Shown here: positions 26,128 to 34,074 of the stretch, one piece after another
Layout of the letters: every line of letters starts with the position of its first letter
Position numbering within the stretch: position 1 is the stretch's first letter
From: CAWGUU01 sp963825765
GTDB lineage: Bacteria > Actinomycetota > Acidimicrobiia > Acidimicrobiales > AC-14
Assembly: GCA_963825765.1 (NCBI GenBank)
Contig: CAWGUU010000007.1
Location: 65,571-129,570 of the forward strand
Direction: 5' to 3'
DNA length: 64,000 nucleotides
The notes under the pieces: generated by a model
The model's database searches: none
Seen by the model: only the letters and a program-made list of their open reading frames with translations
What the model was told of the DNA's origin: nothing
Made by a program: the position numbers and the translations under genes

Positions 26128-26450
26128 GTGGCGAGCATTCGGACTCCTCCTGAGGGCACGTTCCAGGTCCTGTACCGGGACCCTGCCGGACGGCAGCGAT
26201 CCAAGACGTTCAAGCGCAAGACGGAGCGAACCGCTTCACGTCTACGGTCCAGACAGACATCCTCCGGGGCGACTGGCTGGATCCTCATCTGGTACGCATG
26301 CGTCCTCGCGAGTGGTCCGAACGTTGGTCGGGTCACGATGACCCAGGGCTGCCTCAACCACACGCGACCTGGTTTGGAGCGGCCACTCCGGCTCAGTCGG
26401 CCGGGCTCCTGTCCGAGGCGATGACCCGCGTGCGCGCCGAGGAGCCTTAG
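26128..26450 (+). pseudogene. N-terminal remnant of a tyrosine-recombinase (phage-type integrase)
   Basis: From GTG 26128 the frame reads SIRTPPEGTFQVLYRDPAGR then QRSKTFKRKTE, the AP2-like arm-binding N-terminus of actinophage and ICE integrases. Near 26225–26232 the frame slips; the adjoining frame continues RFTSTVQTDILRGDWLDPHL then REWSERW, the next block of the same family, and then meets unrelated sequence ending at TAG 26448–26450. The catalytic domain is missing. Position 98 bases after tRNA-Ala, reading away from it, is the usual site for an integrase of an element inserted into that tRNA. Confidence 0.7.
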
Positions 26451-26459
26451 CCTTGACGG

Positions 26460-27212
26460 ATGCACGTTGTCGGCTTGTGGCGCTACCCCGTCAAGTCGAT
26501 GCAGGGCGAGGCGCTCAGGGCAGTTGACGTCGGGATCCTCGGTATCGCCGGGGACCGCCGCTACGGCATACAGGTCCAGGAGTCGGGGCGGATCCTGTCA
26601 GCCAAGCGCGACGGGCGCCTCCTCATGGCTCGGGCCGCGACCACCGACACAGTGCGGATCACCCTGCCGAACGGTGAGACGCTTGACCGTCCGGGACTGT
26701 CCTTAGATGCCGCCCTCAGCTCGTGGCTGGACCGATCGGTGCACCTGGTCGAAGCCGACGACGAGGAGGCCCCGACCTTCGAGAGGCAGGCCGACGACCT
26801 CGATGACGCCTCGGCCAGCGTCTCCTGGCAGGGGCGGCCCGGGGCACTCGTCGACTCCGGTCCGGTGCATCTGCTGACGACGGCCAGCCTGAGGGCCATG
26901 GCCGCTCAGCGGCCCGACCTCGACTGGTCCGTGGCCCGCTTTCGACCCAATCTTCTCGTCGACGCCTCCGGGGATGAGCGCGTCGAGGACGCCTGGGTCG
27001 GGAGGCGCTGCTGCGTCGGCGACGTGCAGCTCGAGATCGTCAAGCGTTGCCAACGCTGCGCCATGGTCACCCGCCACCAGCCCGGGGGTCTCGACCGTCA
27101 GCTCGAGGTTCTGACCCATCTGTCACGGGTGGCGGAGGCCTGTCTCGGCGTGTTGGCTCGGGTGCTACGCCCGGGAACCGTCACCCTCGGCGCGCCCGTG
27201 TCCCTCGACTGA
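26460..27212 (+). CDS. MOSC-domain protein
   Basis: 250 residues from ATG 26460. The N-terminal beta-barrel signature is LWRYPVKSMQGEALRAVDVG, followed by the MOSC domain with FRPNLLVDA and the conserved cysteine region VKRCQRCAMVTRHQPGG, where the Cys would bind molybdenum cofactor. Related proteins (YiiM/mARC types) reduce N-hydroxylated compounds or deliver sulfur. It stands alone between decayed segments. Length is normal for the family. Confidence 0.88.
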   Translation: MHVVGLWRYPVKSMQGEALRAVDVGILGIAGDRRYGIQVQESGRILSAKRDGRLLMARAATTDTVRITLPNGETLDRPGLSLDAALSSWLDRSVHLVEADDEEAPTFERQADDLDDASASVSWQGRPGALVDSGPVHLLTTASLRAMAAQRPDLDWSVARFRPNLLVDASGDERVEDAWVGRRCCVGDVQLEIVKRCQRCAMVTRHQPGGLDRQLEVLTHLSRVAEACLGVLARVLRPGTVTLGAPVSLD

Positions 27213-27226
27213 TACGGGGGGATCTT

Positions 27227-27372
27227 GACGTCGAGATTCTCCTCTGCTGATTCGGCGATGATCGCCGGGTCGAGCAGATCGCCCCTCACCACGAAGGCGG
27301 CTTCCTCCGGAAGGGTCTCACCCTGCTTTGGCGGTGCTTCTTCGCTCCAGGCATCAACCGCGCATTCTGCTC
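27227..27372 (-). pseudogene. Possible 5' fragment of a lost gene
   Basis: The minus strand encodes a protein-like run (APPKQGETLPEEAAFVVRGD, then LLDPAIIAESAEENLDV) that looks like the N-terminal part of a globular protein. After about 27227 the frame loses this character and runs antisense into the MOSC gene. The rest of 27213–27623 shows no gene. I do not recognise the family with certainty. Confidence 0.3.
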
Positions 27373-27623
27373 GTGTCTAGCGACACCAGCGACTCCTCCG
27401 CCGGTCCCGAGGCCCGGATTCGTGCCCACGACGTGCCCACCACAGTGGAGAACGGTGTCAATCAGCGGTCAGCCCGGTCAACGAAGATGGCCTTTGAACA
27501 GCACTGGACTTGACCTCGCGGATGAAATGGCGGCAGCCGGGTCAGCCCGTCGAATCGAAGGAGGCGTATCCGGAGAGGCGCCCGCGGGAAGCGAGGCCGC
27601 CGCCGCGGCCCGCTCGATCGAGC

Positions 27624-29795
27624 TCAGGCTGCGCAGTTGACGCGGGTGCCGTTGCGGCAGACGTTGCGGCCGGGGCCGCCGTCGTTGGTGTTGACCCCCG
27701 GGCCGCCGTCGAGGACGTCGGCGTCGGCGCCACCGAAGAGGGCATCGTTGCCCGGTCCGCCCTGCATCTGGTCCAGGCCCCCCTCGCCGGCCAGGAGGTC
27801 GGAGCCGCCGCCACCCATCATCGAGTCGCCGGCCGGGCCCCCGCACATGAGATCGTTGCCCTCGCCGCCGTCCAGGAAGTTCCCGCCCGCGCCTCCGTAG
27901 ACGATGTCGCCGCCGCCCAGGCCGAGGATCACGTCCGCCCCGTCGAGCCCGTAGATCACGTCGACACCCTGGGTGCCGGTCAGCCGATCGCCACGGGCGG
28001 TGCCCACGATGGCCCCCGGCCGGGGCGGAGGTGGCGCCGCGCACAGGGCCAGCAGCGACGACTGGGCGGAGACGAAGCCGAACCCCGAGTCGAAGTCGAA
28101 GCCGGACGTTCCCATGTCGATGGCGGTCGACTCCAGGCGCGAGTAGAGCTGGGCGGGCGTGAGTCCCGGGGAGATCTGGCGCAGCAGCGCCCCCAGCGCG
28201 GCGGCGTGGGGCGCAGCCGCCGACGTGCCCTTGAAGTTCGGAAAGCCGTCGGGTTCGATATCCCTGCCGGGGAAGAAGGTGGTGTTGGTGTCGTCGGGTC
28301 CCACGATCTCCGGCTTCTGGCGCACCAGCTTGGGGATTCGACGTCCGGCCTTGTCGAACAGGATGGGCGTCCCACCGGCCGACGAGTAGGCGGCCAGCAC
28401 CGGCGGGCTGGTGCCGAACACCGGCGTCTTCGAGTAGTTGGCGGCCCCCACCGACTCCGCCCCCGAGGCGTTGGCGTGTCCGAGCGCGGTGCTGCTCTTG
28501 GTGTCGAACTCGTCGATGGTCATGTCGGCCCCGAAGTTCACGTACTTCAGCAGTCCCGGCAGCGGACCTCCGCGATGGGAGATGGCCACGTTCAGCGTGA
28601 ACTCTTCGAGCAGCTCGATCGGGGCGAGGACCTCGAGTGCGTCCTTCCCGATATTGTGGTCCCTACCACCGATCCCCTCCTCGGGGTCCCCCGGAGGATC
28701 CTCGTAGAGGCAGATATCCAGGTCACTGGCTGAGCCGGGTGCGCCACTGACGCTGTAGAACGGCTGGTCCCACTGGAGCGACAGATGGGCAACGCCCCCC
28801 GCGGCCACGGTGACACGCTGGAAGACGTCGACGCCCGGTCCCGGGTCGAAGTCGTGGGCCGGGCCCGTGCACGCGGTCAATCCGGACGGCCGGAAGGCGC
28901 TCTCGTAGGAGGTGCGGTCATAGTTGCCGACGGCCGTGAAGTACGGGATCCCCTGGGCAACCACGGTGTCGACGGCTTGGGCCTCGATCCCGTCCTGGAA
29001 CATCGGTTCCTTCAGGTTGGCGTAGTCGTCGTTGATGACGTCGGCGCCGGCCGCGGCCAACTTGACGATGCCCTGGGCGAAATTGGCCTGGCCGCCAGCG
29101 GCGTGGAACGCCTGAGCCGCCCCGGGGGCGACGTCGTGGATGAGCTGCATCATGGCCCGGCCTTCGTCCGAGTCCGAGGCTGAACAGTCATCGTGCAGAA
29201 CGAGGATGCCGGCGGGCAGGTCACCGGACGCGACGTCGGCGGCCGCCCCACCCTCGCAGTCGAAGCTGTCCGACAGCGTCCCGATCATCTGGCCCTTGCC
29301 GTCCACGCCGTAGCCGGCTCGCAGAAGATCGGTTCTCATGGCCGGGTCGCCCTGGCTGGTCGTGAGGCCGGCCTTGGTCACCGGCATCGAGGGTTGGGCG
29401 TACTCGAGGCTTGCCAGTTGGGCGGCCTCGTCGAGCGAGGCCACCGGCAGCCACCCGCTCACCAGCCGGCCGAAGGCGTCTCCGTTGTCCAGTCCGAGCG
29501 CCTTCAGATCGGCCAGGAGCACCCGGGAGTCCTGGGCGGCAGCGGCGTCGATCAACACCTCGTCGCCCCGCAGACGGAACCCGCCCGGCGCGGCCTTACG
29601 GGCGGCGCTCGTACCAGCGCCAGCGTCGAGGGTGTCCAGGCCCCCTTGGAGCTTGCCCTGGTCGGTGACCTCGGCCATGCCCCATCCGCCCGACTGGGCC
29701 AGGCTGGGCCCGGCGGCGAGGTAGGTGTGTCCCAGGAGAACGCACGCCGCGGCCACCAGGGCGGTCACGACTCGATCCGGCCCGCTCCGACCCAT
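27624..29795 (-). CDS. Secreted subtilase-like peptidase with Glu at the His position and C-terminal calcium-binding repeats
   Basis: 723 residues from ATG 29795 (GGGGGG upstream). A signal peptide (VVTALVAAACVLLGHTYLAA) is followed by a prodomain. Active-site blocks: Asp about 176 in MIGTLSDSFD; instead of the subtilisin His motif the sequence reads SDSDEGRAMMQLIHDVAPG, putting Glu about 211 where His is expected; Ser about 525 in FKGTSAAAPHAAALG. Asp/Glu/Ser recalls sedolisins, though the overall layout is S8-like. Residues about 610–700 are hemolysin-type repeats (GGEGND, GGPGND, GGADAD), which bind calcium. Likely an extracellular protease or surface protein. Confidence 0.85.
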   Translation of the reverse strand: MGRSGPDRVVTALVAAACVLLGHTYLAAGPSLAQSGGWGMAEVTDQGKLQGGLDTLDAGAGTSAARKAAPGGFRLRGDEVLIDAAAAQDSRVLLADLKALGLDNGDAFGRLVSGWLPVASLDEAAQLASLEYAQPSMPVTKAGLTTSQGDPAMRTDLLRAGYGVDGKGQMIGTLSDSFDCEGGAAADVASGDLPAGILVLHDDCSASDSDEGRAMMQLIHDVAPGAAQAFHAAGGQANFAQGIVKLAAAGADVINDDYANLKEPMFQDGIEAQAVDTVVAQGIPYFTAVGNYDRTSYESAFRPSGLTACTGPAHDFDPGPGVDVFQRVTVAAGGVAHLSLQWDQPFYSVSGAPGSASDLDICLYEDPPGDPEEGIGGRDHNIGKDALEVLAPIELLEEFTLNVAISHRGGPLPGLLKYVNFGADMTIDEFDTKSSTALGHANASGAESVGAANYSKTPVFGTSPPVLAAYSSAGGTPILFDKAGRRIPKLVRQKPEIVGPDDTNTTFFPGRDIEPDGFPNFKGTSAAAPHAAALGALLRQISPGLTPAQLYSRLESTAIDMGTSGFDFDSGFGFVSAQSSLLALCAAPPPPRPGAIVGTARGDRLTGTQGVDVIYGLDGADVILGLGGGDIVYGGAGGNFLDGGEGNDLMCGGPAGDSMMGGGGSDLLAGEGGLDQMQGGPGNDALFGGADADVLDGGPGVNTNDGGPGRNVCRNGTRVNCAA

Positions 29796-29997
29796 ATCTC
29801 TGCCCCCCTGCTGCTCGTGCCTCCGCCATGCCCCGGCATGCCGAATGGCTGGAGCGACGGTACCAAGAGGGGAATTGTCACCCCAACCACGAGCCGACCG
29901 ACTCCAAGCAGGCAGACGATGTCGGTGCGAAGCCACGTACGCGTTCGAGTCCGTGAGGTGGTTCCGACTCACACGCGTCGATTCATGATCCTCGCCG

Positions 29998-30414
29998 ATG
30001 TGCGGTCCCGGTAGCCTCGTGCACGTGTTGTTCCGACGCGCCGCCGACGCGATCGCGGTCTCCCATCTGAGCCTGATCGGGTTCCTGCTGGTCGGCGGGT
30101 TCGTCGCCCGTGGCCGGCCGGGCGTCACCAAGGCCCACCTCGCCACCCTCGCCGCCACCGCCGCGGTCTACGCCGGCGGGTTCGATTGCCCACTCACCGT
30201 GTGGGAGAAGGACCTCCGCCAGCTGGCCGGCGATCAGATCTATGGCGGCGGCTACATCGAGCACTACCTGGTGTCGCCGTTCCACCCCGCCGGCATGAAC
30301 AGAGGCATCGGCCTCGCCTTCGTCGGGACGGTCGTGGCCACCACCGCCATCGCCTACGGCAACCGGCTCCTGCGCCGGCCGGCCCGGGGACCGGCGGCGA
30401 CCGGAAGGGCGTAG
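29998..30414 (+). CDS. DUF2784 membrane protein
   Basis: 138 residues from ATG 29998; GTG 30019 or 30025 would match the usual DUF2784 start better (LFRRAADAIAVSHLSLIGFL). Three or four membrane helices are visible, with conserved-looking FDCPLTVWEKDLRQLAG and YGGGYIEHYL between helices, the characteristic DUF2784 core. Function unknown. The ABC-F gene follows 23 bases downstream. Confidence 0.8.
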   Translation: MCGPGSLVHVLFRRAADAIAVSHLSLIGFLLVGGFVARGRPGVTKAHLATLAATAAVYAGGFDCPLTVWEKDLRQLAGDQIYGGGYIEHYLVSPFHPAGMNRGIGLAFVGTVVATTAIAYGNRLLRRPARGPAATGRA

Positions 30415-30437
30415 CCGCGCTCCTAGGTTTGTCGGCG

Positions 30438-32228
30438 ATGATCCTGGTCGACCTCGAGCGGGTCGCGGCCCGCCGGCCCGACCGTCCCCTGTTCGAAGAC
30501 CTCTCGGTCACCGTGGCCACCGGCGACCGGCTCGGCGTCGTCGGGCGCAACGGGTCGGGGAAGTCGACCCTCCTGCGGCTCCTGGCCGCGGCGGATGAGC
30601 CGGAGGAGGGCGCGGCCCGCCGTGGTCGCAACGTCCGGGTCGCCTTCCTCGGCCAGCACCCGGCCCTGCCTTCGGGAACCGTCCGGGCGGCGGTGGGGGT
30701 GGGATGGGAGGCGGCCGCCATCCTCGACCGCCTGGGCATGGGCGCCCTGGGCGACGCCGACGTCGCCACTCTGTCCGGGGGCCAGGCCAAGCGGGTGGCC
30801 CTGGCCCGCGCCCTGGTGGACGACGTCGACCTGCTGGTGCTGGACGAGCCGACCAACCATCTGGACATGGAGGCGATCGCCTGGCTGGAGGACCGCCTGG
30901 CCGGCTTCGCCGGTGGGCTCGTGTTGGTCACCCACGACCGCCACGTGCTCGACCGGGTGACTACCCGCATCCTGGAGCTCGACCGCGGCAAGGGCCACGT
31001 CCACGACGGCGGCTACGCCAGCTACCTCGAGGCCCGCAGCGAACGGGCGGAGAAGGAGGCGACGGCCGAGGCGGTCCGGCGCAACCTGGCCCGGTCCGAG
31101 CTGGCGTGGCTGCGGCGGGGGGCACCGGCCCGGACCCGCAAGCCCAAGGCCCGGATCGCCTCGGCGACCGCCATCGTGGAGGGCCGGGCGCCGCCGGTCG
31201 ACTCGAACGTGCAGCTGGCCGCCGCCGACCGCGGCGGGACGACCCCACGGCTGGGCGACAAGGTCGTCGACCTCCACGCTGTCGGCCACCGGTTCCCGAT
31301 CGACGGCGACGACGGTGACAGCGACGGGTGGTTGTTCCGTGGCCTCGACCTGGAGCTGGAGCCGGGCGGCCGGTTGGGCGTGGTGGGGCCCAACGGGTCG
31401 GGGAAGTCGACCCTGCTGGACGTCGCGGCCGGCCGCCGGGTGCCCGTCGAGGGCCGAGTGGACACCGCGCCGACCGTCCGGCTCGGCTACTACGACCAGG
31501 TCGGCGGCGACCTCGACCTGGCCAAGCGGGTGCGCGACGCCGTCGCCGGCAGGGCAGGACAGCCCACGTGGGAGCAGAACCGGCTGATGGAGCGGTTTCT
31601 GTTCGACACCGATGCCCAGTGGGCGCCGATCGGCACGCTCTCCGGCGGGGAGCGTCGCCGCCTGCAGCTCCTCCTCGTGCTCGCCGAGCTGCCCAACGTC
31701 CTGCTCCTGGACGAGCCCACCAACGACCTCGACCTCGACACGCTCCGGGCCCTGGAGGACTACCTGGAGGGCTGGCCCGGGTCGTTGGTCGTCGTGAGCC
31801 ACGACCGGGCGCTGCTGGAGCGCACCGTCGAGGACGTCGTCGTGCTGGCCGGCGACGGCCACGCCCGTCTGCCGCCCGGCGGGTATGCCGAGTACGAGGC
31901 CGCCCGTCGCCGGGCAGCCGCTCGGCCAGGACAGCCGTCGGGCTCGAGGGCGGGCTCCGCAGCCTCCTCAAAGCGGGCCCCGGCCCCGCCGCCGCGGCCC
32001 CCGGCCAAGCCGCGGTCGCCGAGCACCCTACGGCGGCTGGTCATGCTGGCCGAGAGGGACATGGCCGAGACCGCCGAGCGGCGGGCCCGGCTGGAGGCCG
32101 AGTTGGCGGTGGTGGCCGCCGACCACGCCGCCCTCGCCGCCACCGCCCACGCCCTGGCCGAGGCCGAGGTCGCCCTGGCCGAAGCCGAGGACCGGTGGCT
32201 GTCCCTCACCGAGGAGCTCAGCGGCTGA
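30438..32228 (+). CDS. ABC-F family ATPase
   Basis: 596 residues from ATG 30438 with two soluble ABC cassettes and no membrane domain. Cassette 1: GRNGSGKS, TLSGGQAKR, LLVLDEPTNHLDMEA. Cassette 2: GPNGSGKS, TLSGGERRR, LLLDEPTNDLD. The linker between them (residues about 205–255) is Arg/Ala-rich, and a C-terminal Pro-rich region leads to a coiled-coil tail (residues about 530–596, AERDMAETAERRARLEAELA). ABC-F proteins act on the ribosome in translation control or antibiotic protection; this layout is most like Uup/TlrC-type housekeeping members. Specific role unresolved. Confidence 0.9.
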   Translation: MILVDLERVAARRPDRPLFEDLSVTVATGDRLGVVGRNGSGKSTLLRLLAAADEPEEGAARRGRNVRVAFLGQHPALPSGTVRAAVGVGWEAAAILDRLGMGALGDADVATLSGGQAKRVALARALVDDVDLLVLDEPTNHLDMEAIAWLEDRLAGFAGGLVLVTHDRHVLDRVTTRILELDRGKGHVHDGGYASYLEARSERAEKEATAEAVRRNLARSELAWLRRGAPARTRKPKARIASATAIVEGRAPPVDSNVQLAAADRGGTTPRLGDKVVDLHAVGHRFPIDGDDGDSDGWLFRGLDLELEPGGRLGVVGPNGSGKSTLLDVAAGRRVPVEGRVDTAPTVRLGYYDQVGGDLDLAKRVRDAVAGRAGQPTWEQNRLMERFLFDTDAQWAPIGTLSGGERRRLQLLLVLAELPNVLLLDEPTNDLDLDTLRALEDYLEGWPGSLVVVSHDRALLERTVEDVVVLAGDGHARLPPGGYAEYEAARRRAAARPGQPSGSRAGSAASSKRAPAPPPRPPAKPRSPSTLRRLVMLAERDMAETAERRARLEAELAVVAADHAALAATAHALAEAEVALAEAEDRWLSLTEELSG

Positions 32229-32235
32229 GCGGGTC

Positions 32236-34074
32236 TCAGTAGTAGCGGTTGTCCGGCAGGGCCAGCGACAGGTAGCGACCGTCGAGGTGGAGCATGAGGT
32301 CCCGGCCGACGAGCTCGGCGAGGGCGGCGTCCACCCAGCCGCCGTCGTCCGCGAACGCGGCCCCGATCTCCTCCCTCGACTTGGACTCGGCGCACAGCTC
32401 GTACAGGGCGGCCCGGTCGCCGTCGTAGCGGTAGCCGCGGTGCTCGCCGTTGCGCTCGTCGTGGATGCTGATCGAGCGCCACGTCTTGACGTAGCGCAGC
32501 GACGGACGGTGGGTGCTCTGCCATCGACGGGTCCACTCCTCCACCAGCTTGATGCACTCGTCGTAGCCGGAGGGCGCCAGGATGTCGCCGACCTCGTGCT
32601 CGAAGTAGTACGACACCCGTCGCAGGTCGTATTCCGGCGGGTAGATGTGGCGATAGCAGGCCGAAGGCCGCAGCATGGTGATGGAGTGCGTCTCCGGGTC
32701 CTCGAACATCGGCGATCCCCGGTCGGGACGGGCCTGGCAGATGGCATAGGGCGGCTGCAGGTGCGGGATCCTGCGGATGACGTCCGCTTGGCCGCTGTAG
32801 TCCTCCGCCGTCTCGCCGGGGAAGCCGTAGAGGATGTTGTAAGAGTTGCGGATCCCGAAGTAGGTCGTCCACTTCAGCAGCTCGACGTTCCTCATGCCGG
32901 TCGTCCCCTTGCGCATGAGGGCGAGCACGTGGCTGCTGAAGCTCTCGATCCCCGGCTGCACCGACGTCAGCCCGCCCCGCCGCATGTCGCCGAGCTGCTT
33001 CCGGGTCAGGTTGGGGCGGATCTCGTAGTGGATGCGCAGGTCGGTGTGGTCCTCGGCCAGTCGCCCGAACAGGCGGCTCATGTACGCCGGCGCCAGGATG
33101 TTGTCGATGGCGTTGAAGTGAAGGGTGCCGTACCGGTTGGCCAGGTGCTGGAGCATGGCGAGCACCTGATCGGGGCTCTTGCGGCGGAACTCCATGCCCG
33201 ACCGGTTGAGGCCGCAGAACGTGCAGTGGTTCTTCATCCCGTACCAGCAGCCCCGGGCCGCCTCGAACGGGAGCATCACGATCGGACCGCCGGGGTCGTA
33301 GCCGGTCGACCGTCGGCGGGCGTAGTACTCGTCGAAGTCGGGGACGGGGGTGAGGTCGAGGTCCTCGAGGTTCGGGGCCCGACCTTCGTAGACGACCCGG
33401 CCGTCTGCGTGGCGCCGGGCGATGCCGCGGACGCCTTCCATCGACCGGCCGGACCGGATGCGGGCGACGATGTCGGGCAGGGTGAGGTCGGCGTCGCCGC
33501 AGTGGACGTAATCGACCTCGGGGTTGCGGGCCATGATCTCCAAGGCGATGTCGTCCTCGAACGTCGCCCCGCCGAAGATGATCGGCAGCCCGGGGTGCCG
33601 GCGCTTTATGGCCTTGGCCAGCGCCAGCGACGCCACCATCTGCTGGAACACCACGGTGAACCCCACCAGGTCGTACGCCGACCAGTCGATGCTGTCGAGG
33701 GCCCACTCGACGAATGCCGGGGCGGCGACGTCGCGCACCCGCACCAGGTCGTCGAGGGTGCAGCCGCCGTCGTGGCAGATGGCCTGGAGCGAGAGGCGGA
33801 AATGGTCGAGGTAGCGGTCGTCGTCGCCGTCGAAATCGGGCCCGAACGCGGTCCTGGCCCAGATCCACTCGCCGGCCATGCACGGGTAGACCGTGGCCAG
33901 CGTGTCGTTGAGCCGCCAGCCGATCCGGCGGCCGAACTCCATGAACAGCGACATGGGCTCGACGTCGATCCCGGCCCGGCGCAGGGTCGGCGTCAGGAGT
34001 GCCAGCTGGAACGACGGCACGTGGGAGCCGAGCGTCGGCATGCTGACCAGGGCGACGGGTTTCTGGGCGGTCAT
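32236..34074 (-). CDS. B12-binding radical SAM protein, RiPP-maturation type
   Basis: 612 residues from ATG 34074, overlapping the upstream stop (ATGA). An N-terminal cobalamin-binding-like domain (residues about 5–205; LVGFTVVFQQMVASLALAKA, LPIIFGGATFEDD) precedes the radical SAM barrel. The iron–sulfur motif near residues 275–286 is C-W-Y-G-M-K-N-H-C-T-F-C, CX7CX2C rather than CX3CX2C, followed by GLN. That motif is characteristic of the RiPP-maturation radical SAM family whose members can C-methylate precursor peptides. Later blocks include VQPGIESFS and YNILYGFPGET. A C-terminal winged-helix-like segment (DGDRAALYELCAES) may bind a leader. It ends the operon with the repeat protein. Confidence 0.88.
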   Translation of the reverse strand: MTAQKPVALVSMPTLGSHVPSFQLALLTPTLRRAGIDVEPMSLFMEFGRRIGWRLNDTLATVYPCMAGEWIWARTAFGPDFDGDDDRYLDHFRLSLQAICHDGGCTLDDLVRVRDVAAPAFVEWALDSIDWSAYDLVGFTVVFQQMVASLALAKAIKRRHPGLPIIFGGATFEDDIALEIMARNPEVDYVHCGDADLTLPDIVARIRSGRSMEGVRGIARRHADGRVVYEGRAPNLEDLDLTPVPDFDEYYARRRSTGYDPGGPIVMLPFEAARGCWYGMKNHCTFCGLNRSGMEFRRKSPDQVLAMLQHLANRYGTLHFNAIDNILAPAYMSRLFGRLAEDHTDLRIHYEIRPNLTRKQLGDMRRGGLTSVQPGIESFSSHVLALMRKGTTGMRNVELLKWTTYFGIRNSYNILYGFPGETAEDYSGQADVIRRIPHLQPPYAICQARPDRGSPMFEDPETHSITMLRPSACYRHIYPPEYDLRRVSYYFEHEVGDILAPSGYDECIKLVEEWTRRWQSTHRPSLRYVKTWRSISIHDERNGEHRGYRYDGDRAALYELCAESKSREEIGAAFADDGGWVDAALAELVGRDLMLHLDGRYLSLALPDNRYY

